DNA of 64,000 nt from Bacillus alveayuensis. Its GTDB lineage: Bacteria; Bacillota; Bacilli; Bacillales; Aeribacillaceae. Positions 33,949 to 42,288 of the stretch are shown here, piece after piece; the first letter of the stretch is position 1, and each line of letters starts with the position of its first letter. The notes under the pieces were generated by a model. That model saw nothing but the letters and a program-made list of their open reading frames with translations. It was not told the DNA's origin and made no database searches. A program made the translations under genes and the position numbers. The stretch is from positions 25,130-89,129 of the forward strand of contig JAUSTR010000008.1 of the NCBI GenBank assembly GCA_030812955.1. Reading direction: 5' to 3'.

Positions 33949-34386
33949 GTGCAGTTTTACTACGGAACCCAAATGCCTTTAAGAGTATTAGATGAATGTG
34001 AGTTTTGGAAACAACAAGAAGAAGAACATACGGTTGTCATACGGGAGCTCGTAAAAGGGCTAGAATCAACATATGTTAATCAACTAAAAGAATGGGAAAA
34101 AGTTCTTTTGCAAACGTATCAACAGGTTGTCCAATTTATCGAAACAGTCATTCGTTCAAATGGAGTGTTTTCTCAAGCTCTTTATCGAGATTTAATGCAG
34201 CTTGTAGCAGTATGTTTACAACAAAGTAAACAGTTTATCGATTTTTTGAACGGATTATTGGAAAAAAGTGAGCCTATTAAAAATAATCCAACTGCTATAG
34301 TTGTTATAAAGCATATTATACGTGAATCAGAATACTTCATCGGAATTGCTCAAACAATCTTGTATATACAAAATGCAAAATATTAA
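33949..34386 (+). CDS. DUF2935-like four-helix protein
   Basis: A 145-residue, mostly helical protein that begins VQFYYGTQMPLRVLDECEFWKQQEEEHT. That opening, with EEEHT-V-REL, recalls DUF2935 proteins of Bacillus, a ferritin-like helical bundle. Conserved Glu and His residues (EEEH near residue 25 and HIIRESEYF near residue 125) could bind metal. A TTG at 33919 would extend the frame, but GTG 33949 has GAGAGGA at good spacing. It lies next to spore coat genes, so it may belong to sporulation; that is an inference. Confidence 0.65.
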   Translation: MQFYYGTQMPLRVLDECEFWKQQEEEHTVVIRELVKGLESTYVNQLKEWEKVLLQTYQQVVQFIETVIRSNGVFSQALYRDLMQLVAVCLQQSKQFIDFLNGLLEKSEPIKNNPTAIVVIKHIIRESEYFIGIAQTILYIQNAKY

Positions 34387-34541
34387 TTTAAAGGTCATGA
34401 CAAATGCCCGCATTAACTATAATTTTATATTGTACTCATATTATATGGATATAAATGGAAAATAATATGTATTTTTGTTCCGAATAAATTTTGTTCATTA
34501 AGAGATATTAGTTATTGTACCAAATAAAGGAGGTAAAAAAG

Positions 34542-34781
34542 ATGCCAAACCAAATGAATCAACAAAATCAAATGAACCCAAATCCGATGCAGTCGCAAGG
34601 ACAACTAACACATCTAGAACTTGAAAATTTGCGACATTTAATTGGCGATCATGGGACTGTAGCAAATAAATTAGATGCATATGCCCAAGCTTGCCAAGAT
34701 CCTCAATTAAAACAAATTTTCCAGCGTGATGCACAACAAGCACGAGCAAGTCAACAAAAATTAATGGGATTTTTACACTAA
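34542..34781 (+). CDS. Spore coat CotF-like small protein
   Basis: A 79-residue protein. A Gln/Asn/Met-rich N-terminus (PNQMNQQNQMNPN) is followed by a helical part LTHLELENLRHLIGDHGTVANKLDAYA and DPQLKQIFQRDAQQ. This is the shape of the N-terminal half of coat F proteins, whose helical bundle is ferritin-like. AAAGGAGG precedes ATG 34542. The next gene is a second CotF-type protein 19 bases on, so the two may form a split CotF. Confidence 0.72.
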   Translation: MPNQMNQQNQMNPNPMQSQGQLTHLELENLRHLIGDHGTVANKLDAYAQACQDPQLKQIFQRDAQQARASQQKLMGFLH

Positions 34782-34800
34782 CAACTAGGAGGAAGGTAGC

Positions 34801-35061
34801 ATGATTCAATTCAATGAAAAAGATATGGTTAATGATTATTTGGAGGCTATAAATGCAAGCTTAACAGAATATTCTAATTACATCGCACATGCCGATAATG
34901 AACAGCTTCGTCAAACATTAATTCAACTTCGTAATGCTGATGAAGTAAGGCAGAGAACGATCTATCAATATGCAATCCAAAAGGGTTATTATCAACCTGC
35001 ATCTCCAGCAAATCCAAATGAAATCCAACAAATTAAATCGCAGTTAAGTCAACCGCAATAA
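34801..35061 (+). CDS. Spore coat protein, CotF family
   Basis: An 86-residue protein beginning IQFNEKDMVNDYLEAINASLTEYSNYIAHADNEQL and ending with a low-complexity Pro/Gln tail. EKDMxxDxL is the usual start of the CotF domain. It completes the helical set begun by the preceding gene. GGAGGAAGG lies upstream. It is followed by an intrinsic terminator shared by the pair. Confidence 0.75.
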   Translation: MIQFNEKDMVNDYLEAINASLTEYSNYIAHADNEQLRQTLIQLRNADEVRQRTIYQYAIQKGYYQPASPANPNEIQQIKSQLSQPQ

Positions 35062-35071
35062 GACAAAGAAG

Positions 35072-35102
35072 AAGGTGAGGACAAAAGCTGCCTCACCTTT
35101 TT
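35072..35102 (+). terminator. Intrinsic terminator of the CotF pair
   Basis: AAGGTGAGG pairs with CCTCACCTT, followed by TTTT. Confidence 0.9.
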
Positions 35103-35110
35103 AATGCATT

Positions 35111-35138
35111 TAAAAGGAGACACGATGAACGTGTCTCC
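35111..35138 (-). terminator. Intrinsic terminator of the SASP gene
   Basis: On the minus strand GGAGACACG pairs with CGTGTCTCC, followed by TTTTA. Confidence 0.85.
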
Positions 35139-35159
35139 GAAGCCATCTGTATGAAATTG

Positions 35160-35381
35160 TTATTGTTGTTGGTAACCGCCCATTTGTTGCTGAGCCATAG
35201 CAACTAAGCGTTTTGTAATTTCTCCTCCAACAGAACCGTTTGCACGAGATGTTGTTTCAGGTCCAAGATTTACACCAAATTCATTTGCAATTTCATACTT
35301 CATTTGATCGATTGCTTGTTGAGCACCTGGAACAAGAAGTTGGTTTGTGTTGTTGCTACGATTTTGTTGTTGTTGTGGCAT
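35160..35381 (-). CDS. Alpha/beta-type small acid-soluble spore protein
   Basis: A 73-residue SASP that coats and protects DNA in the spore core. The core [11 protein letters not shown] carries the GPR protease site (after the Glu of NEFGV). The second conserved stretch is [18 protein letters not shown]. The ends are Gln-rich. AAAGGAG lies before the ATG. Bacillus sspB sits next to yheE; here MsmX and YxkF genes lie between. Its 5' leader contains a three-hairpin structure at 35417-35484. Confidence 0.95.
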   Translation of the reverse strand: MPQQQQNRSNNTNQLLVPGAQQAIDQMKYEIANEFGVNLGPETTSRANGSVGGEITKRLVAMAQQQMGGYQQQ

Positions 35382-35416
35382 AATCTTTCAACTCCTTTTA
35401 ATTGGAATTTTAATGG

Positions 35417-35484
35417 TTGGGCTAGCTGGAGTTGCACCAGCACATGAATCGTGATGGATTCATTGCCTTCTCGGCGTAACCCAA
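35417..35484 (-). other. Three-hairpin structured leader of the SASP gene
   Basis: An outer stem, TTGGG with CCCAA, encloses three hairpins (plus coordinates): GCTGG/CCAGC (35425-35441), ATGAATC/GATTCAT (35444-35463) and GCC/GGC (35465-35475). It ends 36 bases before the SASP start, so it would be in the 5' leader if transcription begins upstream. It could stabilise the mRNA. It matches no riboswitch class I know. Confidence 0.5.
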
Positions 35485-35639
35485 TGTTTAAAATTTTTTA
35501 TGTTTATTTGTATTATGAAACGGATTTGAAAAACATATGCGAAAAGGAAAATGGTAAATTATGCAGATTCATTTACGTAATCAAAAGGGAAAATAAAAGA
35601 CATGATAAAAAGGAAGAAAAATGTTGAAGGGGAATGAAA

Positions 35640-35882
35640 ATGTCAATTTGTCCACTATGTAATGGATTGAAAGAATTGAAAATGGTATGCCCTGAATGTC
35701 AAAATGTGATAAAAGACAATGGAAAGGCAACAGATTATTTTGATGATTATAGTGCCTATATGGATATTGATATCATGAAGCTATTTGATGGCCTTCCACA
35801 ATCATTAGAAAAGCATCAATGTGTTCACTTCATTTATTGTTCAAATTGTGGTTATGAACAGTATTATATAGTCAAGGAATAA
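35640..35882 (+). CDS. Small zinc-ribbon-like protein, unknown
   Basis: An 80-residue protein with CPLCNG and CPECQN at the N-terminus (two CxxC pairs 14 residues apart), an acidic Tyr/Asp-rich middle (DYFDDYSAYMD), and CxxxxxxxCSNCGYEQYY near the end. Paired CxxC motifs suggest a zinc-binding ribbon. Start is ATG 35640 with GAAGGGGAA before it. No neighbour indicates a role. Confidence 0.6.
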   Translation: MSICPLCNGLKELKMVCPECQNVIKDNGKATDYFDDYSAYMDIDIMKLFDGLPQSLEKHQCVHFIYCSNCGYEQYYIVKE

Positions 35883-35906
35883 ACGATAAGAAGCAGCTTC
35901 AAAGAT

Positions 35907-35967
35907 CCCAAGTGTCAAACCTCACAGAAAAAGATTGTGAAATCGTGTGAGATCAGACACATGGGAG
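35907..35967. other. Large imperfect hairpin at the convergent gene junction
   Basis: Nested arms TCCCA/TGGGA, GTGTC/GACAC and CTCACA/TGTGAG fold around a central AT-rich loop. It lies between the zinc-ribbon gene and the convergent msmX. Neither strand has a good T run after it, so it may act as a bidirectional terminator or as an mRNA end-protecting structure. Confidence 0.55.
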
Positions 35968-35978
35968 ATGTTTAGGAA

Positions 35979-37109
35979 TTAGACGATTTGCGCTACCCTC
36001 TCCTCACTTTTTGGACGAATACGTACTTCTGTTTCTTGATCGAAGAAGTGTGCTTTATTCATATCAAATGCAAGTTGTACTTCATCTCCACGTCTAATAT
36101 CAGAACGTGAATCTACACGTGCAACAAATTCTTGTCCTTCAATTTGAGAGTAAAGCATAATTTCAGATCCCATTAATTCAGCAACTTCAATGTTTGCTTT
36201 CACTGTTGAGCCTTTTGATGATTCAATAAATACGAGTTCATCATGAATATCTTCAGGACGAATTCCTAAAATGACTTCTTTATTTGTATAGCCTTGTTCA
36301 CGTAAATATTTCATTTTTCCTTCTGGAATTTCAAGTGATGTTGGACCAATATGGAATTTGCCGTCAGAAATTTTTCCTTTAAAGAAATTCATAGCAGGTG
36401 AACCGATAAATCCACCAACGAAGACATTTTCAGGCTTTTCATAAACATCTTTTGGAGCACCTACTTGTTGAATGACACCGTCTTTCATGACAACTAATCG
36501 AGTAGCCATTGTCATCGCTTCTGTTTGGTCGTGTGTTACGTAAATGGTTGTTGTTTGGAGGCGTTGGTGAAGTTTGGAGATTTCGGCACGCATTTGTACA
36601 CGTAATTTGGCATCAAGGTTTGATAATGGTTCGTCCATTAAGAATACTTTTGCATCACGAACGATTGCACGCCCTAATGCAACACGTTGACGTTGTCCAC
36701 CTGATAATGCTTTTGGTTTACGATCTAAGTATTGCTCGAGGCCTAAGATACGAGCTGCTTCTTTTACACGGCGATCAATTTCGTCCTTTGGGAATTTACG
36801 AAGCTTTAAACCAAAAGCCATATTGTCATAAACATTCATATGAGGATAAAGAGCATAGTTTTGGAAAACCATTGCAATGTCTCGATCTTTTGGAGCTACA
36901 TCATTCATGCGTTTTCCATCAATGTACAAATCCCCTTTTGAAATTTCTTCAAGTCCAGCAATCATACGAAGTGTTGTTGATTTACCACAACCTGAAGGAC
37001 CAACAAAGACAATAAACTCCTTATCTTTAATATGAAGGTTAAAGTCTTTCACTGCTGTTACATTGTTGTCATAAAATTTATAAATATGCTCTAAGCGAAG
37101 TTCAGCCAT
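35979..37109 (-). CDS. msmX: MsmX-type multi-sugar ABC transporter ATPase
   Basis: A 376-residue ATPase of the UgpC/MsmX family that energises several carbohydrate importers. Walker A is GPSGCGKST, signature LSGGQRQR, Walker B VFLMDEPLSNLDA, and switch His in VTHDQTEA. The C-terminal third is a TOBE/MalK-type regulatory domain (GIRPEDIHDE). The frame extends upstream, but ATG 37109 after AAGGAGG is the start. No permease genes are near, which is normal for MsmX. A purR-like or cre-like AAACGTTT lies upstream; no firm site. Confidence 0.92.
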   Translation of the reverse strand: MAELRLEHIYKFYDNNVTAVKDFNLHIKDKEFIVFVGPSGCGKSTTLRMIAGLEEISKGDLYIDGKRMNDVAPKDRDIAMVFQNYALYPHMNVYDNMAFGLKLRKFPKDEIDRRVKEAARILGLEQYLDRKPKALSGGQRQRVALGRAIVRDAKVFLMDEPLSNLDAKLRVQMRAEISKLHQRLQTTTIYVTHDQTEAMTMATRLVVMKDGVIQQVGAPKDVYEKPENVFVGGFIGSPAMNFFKGKISDGKFHIGPTSLEIPEGKMKYLREQGYTNKEVILGIRPEDIHDELVFIESSKGSTVKANIEVAELMGSEIMLYSQIEGQEFVARVDSRSDIRRGDEVQLAFDMNKAHFFDQETEVRIRPKSEERVAQIV

Positions 37110-37227
37110 TTCGATTTCCTCCTTGTCCGTAATCGATTTGTAGTTAAAGTGTAAACGTTTTTGTTGGCTTTCGAAAACGGACATGTTGCACGAATTGTGA
37201 GAATCTTATTTGTGCAAATATTACAAA

Positions 37228-38103
37228 TTATGATTGAAATTCATCAAATAATATTAACAAATAAACGGTGAACGCTTCTTTAAATTGCCTAATATCAATT
37301 CCTGTTAACTCAATAAATTTATCAATTCGATATTGAACACTATTCCGATGCATAAACATTTTTTTTGCTGTCTGTGTAACGTTTAAGTTACATTCGATAT
37401 ACTGTTTAATAGTTTGAATAAGTTCGTGATCCCGAAACGCTGAGATCAGAAAATCGGATAAAAATTCATTTGAAAAGGGCTTGTCACAAGTTACAAAATG
37501 AAATGCTAACACATCAGAAAAAGTAAAAACTTTATTTTTTAAAGATAACGTTTCTTGAAATTTTTGTATGTACTTTATTTCTTGCTGAATTTTATTTTTT
37601 ATTGATTGATTTACTTGATGTAATTGTCCAATGAACATTTTTAATTGGATATAAAAATCAGATGTTACAGACTCAACCAATTGAACAAGGTCATCTATTT
37701 GAACTGTACTGGAAGGGCTTTCATCTACGATCCACCCGTGTTGGCTACTTAACCAAACGATAGAAGGCTTGGAGATAACTCCTGAAACAATTTCTGAAAA
37801 GATTTCTCTTTCTTCAATAGCTCTGTTTGAGTAAAAATAATAAAATCGTACATTTGAAATTGATTCTGGAAGGAGCTTATTTTTATAAATATATTGATAC
37901 CATTTTCCGTAATAATCGTCCTCATCTCGTTTCAATGGTTCAAAAAGGGTCTGTAATAGTTGTTCTTCCTTCTCTGTTAATCGAGAACGATGGATGCCAA
38001 ATATTTGTCCATTTTCTGTTTGAAGCCAAAGATAATCGTTTGATTGTTCTTGGTCATTCGTTGTTAAGTCATTTTTATAAAGTAATGCTAGTTTTTCTAA
38101 CAT
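37228..38103 (-). CDS. yxkF: PucR-type regulator with C-terminal helix-turn-helix (YxkF-like)
   Basis: A 291-residue protein whose last 60 residues form the PucR C-terminal HTH (YIECNLNVTQTAKKMFMHRNSVQYRIDKFIELTGIDIR). The first 220 residues have no recognisable sensory motif beyond scattered helices. In B. subtilis a gene of this type, yxkF, adjoins msmX, as here, and this is the basis for the symbol. The 118-base gap to msmX suggests separate start signals. Confidence 0.75.
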   Translation of the reverse strand: MLEKLALLYKNDLTTNDQEQSNDYLWLQTENGQIFGIHRSRLTEKEEQLLQTLFEPLKRDEDDYYGKWYQYIYKNKLLPESISNVRFYYFYSNRAIEEREIFSEIVSGVISKPSIVWLSSQHGWIVDESPSSTVQIDDLVQLVESVTSDFYIQLKMFIGQLHQVNQSIKNKIQQEIKYIQKFQETLSLKNKVFTFSDVLAFHFVTCDKPFSNEFLSDFLISAFRDHELIQTIKQYIECNLNVTQTAKKMFMHRNSVQYRIDKFIELTGIDIRQFKEAFTVYLLILFDEFQS

Positions 38104-38152
38104 GTGAATACCCCTTTATGGCATTTCAAATATCCATGTGTTTTAAATATTA

Positions 38153-38190
38153 TAACGAAAAATGGCCTAGTGTCGATATATCACTAGACC
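38153..38190 (-). terminator. Intrinsic terminator of the YheE-side operon
   Basis: On the minus strand GGTCTAGTG pairs with CACTAGGCC around a TATATCGA loop, followed by ATTTTTCG. It lies 15 bases after the small gene at 38205. Confidence 0.8.
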
Positions 38191-38204
38191 ATCCGTTATT
38201 TATT

Positions 38205-38393
38205 TCATGATTCACATTCATAAGGTGGTTCTTCTTTTTCTAAATCACGTGCTTCTTCAATATTGGTCATTTCATAACGATAATGAACAGATCCGCCAGA
38301 AAGACCTTCATTAATCATACGATCAATGTCTAAATACGCTTGATCACGTCCTTCATAAAGACAATCATTTGTTTCATTCTTCTTTTTGTCCAT
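38205..38393 (-). CDS. Small acidic protein, unknown
   Basis: A 62-residue charged protein starting MDKKKNETNDCLYEGRDQAYLDIDRMINEGL and ending EEPPYECES. It is acidic and without hydrophobic segments. A strong AAAGGAGG precedes the ATG, and a terminator follows. It is downstream of yheE and may be a sporulation-time gene, but there is no direct sign. I do not recognise the family with confidence. Confidence 0.7.
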   Translation of the reverse strand: MDKKKNETNDCLYEGRDQAYLDIDRMINEGLSGGSVHYRYEMTNIEEARDLEKEEPPYECES

Positions 38394-38470
38394 GACGCAT
38401 CCTCCTTTTATTAGGATGACATTAGTTTGTGAAAAAAGATTAAAAATATTTCATAACAAGATGCACCAAA

Positions 38471-38680
38471 TTATTCGTATATATGAAACAGCATGAGTTC
38501 GTGAATCTGTTCCTTTATTTTGCTTTCTTGTTCTTTTGGTGGTAAAACGTGTCCCCATTCGATTTCTCCGTTTGAATGATAAATGGCATTGTAATGGATA
38601 CCATTAAAAAAGAATGAAATGCGCCAACCTGGTAATGTCGTTTGTTTCACTAATGGCTTATATTGGAAATGTGTAATCAT
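38471..38680 (-). CDS. yheE: YheE family protein (DUF5342)
   Basis: A 69-residue protein with MITHFQYKPL, PGWRISFFFNGIHYNAIYH, IEWGHVLP and a final IHELMLFHIYE. These match Bacillus YheE, which occupies the same place next to yheD/yheC. Its function is unknown. The ribosome site is GGGGCGATG. It comes last after the four ATP-grasp genes on this strand. Confidence 0.85.
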   Translation of the reverse strand: MITHFQYKPLVKQTTLPGWRISFFFNGIHYNAIYHSNGEIEWGHVLPPKEQESKIKEQIHELMLFHIYE

Positions 38681-38749
38681 GCTTCATCGCCCCTTCACTT
38701 TTCCTACAAACTATATACGTGGTAAATCCGAAAAATTCCTGTTACCGAT

Positions 38750-39796
38750 TCATGATTGAACTTTTTCATGATAGCCTAATTGATAAAATAAATTCGTTAA
38801 TCGGGCTAAACCTTTTTGAAAAATCTTTTTTTCATCAAATTTCATGGGTTTTGAATTTACTTCAAACACGTATAATTTCCCGTTTTTACTAACTGCAACA
38901 TCCAGTGAAAATTCCCCTATGACTCCATGATGATATGTTAATGTATGACCAATTTCGTTACATATTAGGTCAACTTGATCACGCTGAATACGAGATTCTA
39001 CTAATTGAAAAGGGAGAATTTGTCCTCCATTTGGAACATGTGTCGTAATATAGTTCTTTTCTATAGCTCGAACACCAATCCCCGTTGGCTCGTATGTTGT
39101 TTGGTTGAGATGGACAAGAATTCGTAAATCATATTTCATTCCGTTCACGTCATCTGATTGTATTTCTTCCTGAATGAAATATGGTGTATTGATCATCAGT
39201 AACTGCATTTTATTCCATAATTCTTCTTTTAATACGTTTTCGAAGGATCGATTTTTTGTATATAGATTATAGGTTTGTGAAGAATTTTGCGTTATTTTCA
39301 AAATGCCTTTACCTTGGCTGCTTGATACAGGCTTTAAATAAGCACGATGGAATTTGTTTAAAAATGAAAAAACATCTTTTTCTGTTTCAATGAATGAAGA
39401 GATTGGAATAAAAGGCTTTAATGTACGATTCGTGGATAATTGTTTGTAAATGGTCCATTTGTTAAAAAAAGAACGATTAAAATAAGGAATTTGAAAGGAT
39501 TCCATCTTTTTTAGCAATCGTTGTATTTTATGTTCGTCTTCTCGAAATGGATAACGGTTATAAATGATATGTGGAAGGGGAAACAACGTTTTTAGCCAGC
39601 GATTTTTTATAGGGTCGTAATAAACGCCATTAATTTCCTTTTTGTGTACATCTTGTGGTGTAAATACAAAGCTAAAACCATTCCGTTTGAGTAATTGCAA
39701 TTGTATCTGTTTAAATAAATACACATTTCCTATAAAAAGCTGATTGGTTGGACTTGAAGCGGCTAAAATTCCTACAAGCAAGTTATACTTTTTCAT
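38750..39796 (-). CDS. YheC-type ATP-grasp protein, copy 2
   Basis: A 348-residue ATP-grasp protein of the YheC/YheD endospore coat-associated family. A short N-terminal domain (LVGILAASSPTNQLFIGN) is followed by the ATP-binding stretch AYLKPVSSSQGKGILKI, NGMKYDLRILVH and the metal-binding end GEFSLDVAVSKNGKLYVFEVNSKP. It starts 14 bases inside the upstream YheD-type gene. The substrate ligated is not known. Length and layout match YheC (363 residues in B. subtilis). Confidence 0.85.
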   Translation of the reverse strand: MKKYNLLVGILAASSPTNQLFIGNVYLFKQIQLQLLKRNGFSFVFTPQDVHKKEINGVYYDPIKNRWLKTLFPLPHIIYNRYPFREDEHKIQRLLKKMESFQIPYFNRSFFNKWTIYKQLSTNRTLKPFIPISSFIETEKDVFSFLNKFHRAYLKPVSSSQGKGILKITQNSSQTYNLYTKNRSFENVLKEELWNKMQLLMINTPYFIQEEIQSDDVNGMKYDLRILVHLNQTTYEPTGIGVRAIEKNYITTHVPNGGQILPFQLVESRIQRDQVDLICNEIGHTLTYHHGVIGEFSLDVAVSKNGKLYVFEVNSKPMKFDEKKIFQKGLARLTNLFYQLGYHEKVQS

Positions 39797-41147
39797 AATG
39801 AAGCTCCTTTAAGAAGAAGAGGGCTTTTTTCATTAAATATTCAGCGTATTCAAAAATGTATTCTCTCGTTAATCGATCTTCTTTTTGTAAGGCGTGATGA
39901 TCAAAAATGGAACGGCCTGGTTTTGAATTGGCTTCGAATATCCATATTTTACCTGATCTATCCATCCCAAGATCAAAACCAATTTCACCGATCGATCCAT
40001 TCATTTTCGCATCAAGCACTTCACTAATTGTCAGAACAGTTTTTTTTATCATTTTTTTCAGTTGTGTAGACTTGTTCATATCTTTTTCAATTTCACTGAT
40101 TGTTCGAATGATTCCACCATTTTTGATATGAGTCGTAATGCTTCCTTTTCCGGCCACTTTAGCAGCCATTGCGGTAACAATCCATTTTCCCGATTGATTT
40201 TTGTTTACATGAACCCTAAAATCAATGGGATTGCCGTTACATTGAATTAACTTTATTCCTTGTTGGGCGATATAATGTTCTAAAGAACGATGTTTAAAGG
40301 TATAGTTGAAAAATGTTTCCAGTGATGGGTATTTTATTAAGCGTTTTTTATTTTTATCGTCTATATATCGACAATATAAGGCATTTTCATCTTTTAAATA
40401 GATTAACTTATAAACACCTAATCCTAAGCTCCCATTGGCAGGCTTTAAAAATACACTTTGATGTTTATTTAGCAATGTCATGATTTCTTTCTTATTAGGA
40501 GAATAAATGCTTTCTGGCAGGTAATCCTTCGTTTTTTTATCTTTTGATAAAATTTCAAAAACATCCCATTTATTAAAAAATCCTGGGTTAAAAAGAGGAA
40601 TGTGATTTTCTTTTATAAAGCGATTTTTGATATGTTGAATCAAATGAAGATTCTCGATTTTCCGATTCGGAAGTCTGTTATAGATAACATTTGGAAACGG
40701 GAATAGAGCTTTTAGCCAGCCTTGTTCATTGAACGTATAACCCGTAATCGTTTTATTCTCCCAATTGATTTGGTGAGAGCCAAATACAAAAACAATGGCG
40801 CCTAATGATTTCCCGCTTTCAATTAATTTTGAAAAAAATATTGACCTATTCCCGATAGGACGTAAAAGAGATTTCACAAAACCTGCAGTAAATATTCCAA
40901 CTAACGGTCCTAAAATTAATTGCTGCTGATGAATGAATGCTTTGACTTTAAATCCATTTTGTATATGCATTTTTATGGCTAGGTCTTGTGAAAGATAGAT
41001 TGTTGTGGTTTCTTTTTCATGAAAAAAACAAAGACATTTTTCTTTACTACTCCCATATTGAATGGTTTGAATGGCATTTGAATGAAATTGCTTAGGAAGG
41101 ATAACGCTATTTTGAAGCTTTTGGATTATATGGATTTCGTAAATCAT
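39783..41147 (-). CDS. YheD-type ATP-grasp protein, copy 2
   Basis: A 454-residue protein, the same length as Bacillus YheD. The first 120 residues are a beta-rich domain (LILGPLVGIFTAGF at its end). ATP-grasp follows, with VFLKPANGSLGLGVYKL, PIDFRVHVNKNQSGKW, and GEIGFDLGMDRSGKIWIFEANSKPGRS. It overlaps genes on both sides by 4 and 14 bases, so translation of the series is coupled. Confidence 0.87.
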   Translation of the reverse strand: MIYEIHIIQKLQNSVILPKQFHSNAIQTIQYGSSKEKCLCFFHEKETTTIYLSQDLAIKMHIQNGFKVKAFIHQQQLILGPLVGIFTAGFVKSLLRPIGNRSIFFSKLIESGKSLGAIVFVFGSHQINWENKTITGYTFNEQGWLKALFPFPNVIYNRLPNRKIENLHLIQHIKNRFIKENHIPLFNPGFFNKWDVFEILSKDKKTKDYLPESIYSPNKKEIMTLLNKHQSVFLKPANGSLGLGVYKLIYLKDENALYCRYIDDKNKKRLIKYPSLETFFNYTFKHRSLEHYIAQQGIKLIQCNGNPIDFRVHVNKNQSGKWIVTAMAAKVAGKGSITTHIKNGGIIRTISEIEKDMNKSTQLKKMIKKTVLTISEVLDAKMNGSIGEIGFDLGMDRSGKIWIFEANSKPGRSIFDHHALQKEDRLTREYIFEYAEYLMKKALFFLKELHYEKV

Positions 41148-42283
41148 ATTGTCCCATCCTTACGAAGCTTTAGATTGAATAAATATTGAGCATACAATAG
41201 TGGGGCATCATAAAGCTGCGTTTCAAGACTTGGATTTGTTTGTAACACTATTTTTCTTCCTGGTTTTGAATTAATATCTAAAATCCAAAGCTTTTCTTTT
41301 TTTGGGTCAAAGCCAATATCTAATCCAATCTCAAATAGTGGAGAATAATGTTCATCTAAAATCGGTAAAAGGGTATTGATCATTTGCTTCATATCTTTTA
41401 CTATTTTGTCTTGTAAAGTTAAATGTTTTTTCTTCAGCCATTTGTTAAATGACAATACTTTCGCACCTTTTGCTAAATTGGAAACAAAAGTATTTTTTTC
41501 TCCAACTCGCACACCTATTCCTTGTATAACCCAGTTTCCTATAAAATTTTTTTGGATAAAAATTCGAATATCAAACGGTTCGTTTTTTTTATTACGTAGT
41601 GGCAATAGCGGTTGAAGTAAGTAAGCATTCTTTTTTAGCAAATGATTCATAAATTGCTTCATATTATTATGTTGAAAAAATATTCGGACCTTTTGTTTGT
41701 TTTGTATGATGTATTTTAGTAAAAATTGTTCTTTATAATAAAAAACAGCAACAATTCCTGTCCCGCCTGCCCCTGTAACAGGCTTTAAAATACAACATTT
41801 ATTTTGTTTGACATAAGCTGCGACTTCCTCACTATTTCTCACTAGATAAGTATCAGGTAGAAATGGCTTTATGTTCGTATTTTTTAGTACACAATACAAC
41901 GACCATTTATCCGGAAGTCCGTAGTTCAAAAAGAGGATATGGCCATATTTTTTTAACTGCTTAACCAATTTTTTTGTCTTTTCAAAGTCAATACCATTTC
42001 TGTAAAAGCAACGATCATAAATGAAGGGTGGAAGAGGAAAATAGTCTGATTCCCAAGCTTTTCTGAAAGGATTAAAGGTTTTTCCTTTTGCTACAAGAGA
42101 TTCAAACTGGACATCTTCAGGTTTAAACATGACACATTTTATGCCATAAAGTTTGGCACGATCAGCGATATTCGTTAAATAAATCGGTTCATGGTCATAG
42201 TTTTGTACTAAAAATCCCAATGTGAAGAAATTGTTCACTTTATCACCTAATGTACGCATTATAAAGGCTATGCTAAATTTCAT
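41144..42283 (-). CDS. YheC-type ATP-grasp protein, copy 1
   Basis: A 379-residue ATP-grasp protein. It begins FSIAFIMRTLGDKVNNFFTLG and has CCILKPVTGAGGTGIVAVFY for ATP binding, PFDIRIFIQ, and EIGLDIGFDPKKEKLWILDINSKPGRK at the end. It lies between the two YheD-type genes, 5 bases after the first and overlapping the second by ATGA. Confidence 0.85.
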   Translation of the reverse strand: MKFSIAFIMRTLGDKVNNFFTLGFLVQNYDHEPIYLTNIADRAKLYGIKCVMFKPEDVQFESLVAKGKTFNPFRKAWESDYFPLPPFIYDRCFYRNGIDFEKTKKLVKQLKKYGHILFLNYGLPDKWSLYCVLKNTNIKPFLPDTYLVRNSEEVAAYVKQNKCCILKPVTGAGGTGIVAVFYYKEQFLLKYIIQNKQKVRIFFQHNNMKQFMNHLLKKNAYLLQPLLPLRNKKNEPFDIRIFIQKNFIGNWVIQGIGVRVGEKNTFVSNLAKGAKVLSFNKWLKKKHLTLQDKIVKDMKQMINTLLPILDEHYSPLFEIGLDIGFDPKKEKLWILDINSKPGRKIVLQTNPSLETQLYDAPLLYAQYLFNLKLRKDGTI

Positions 42284-42288
42284 TATAT

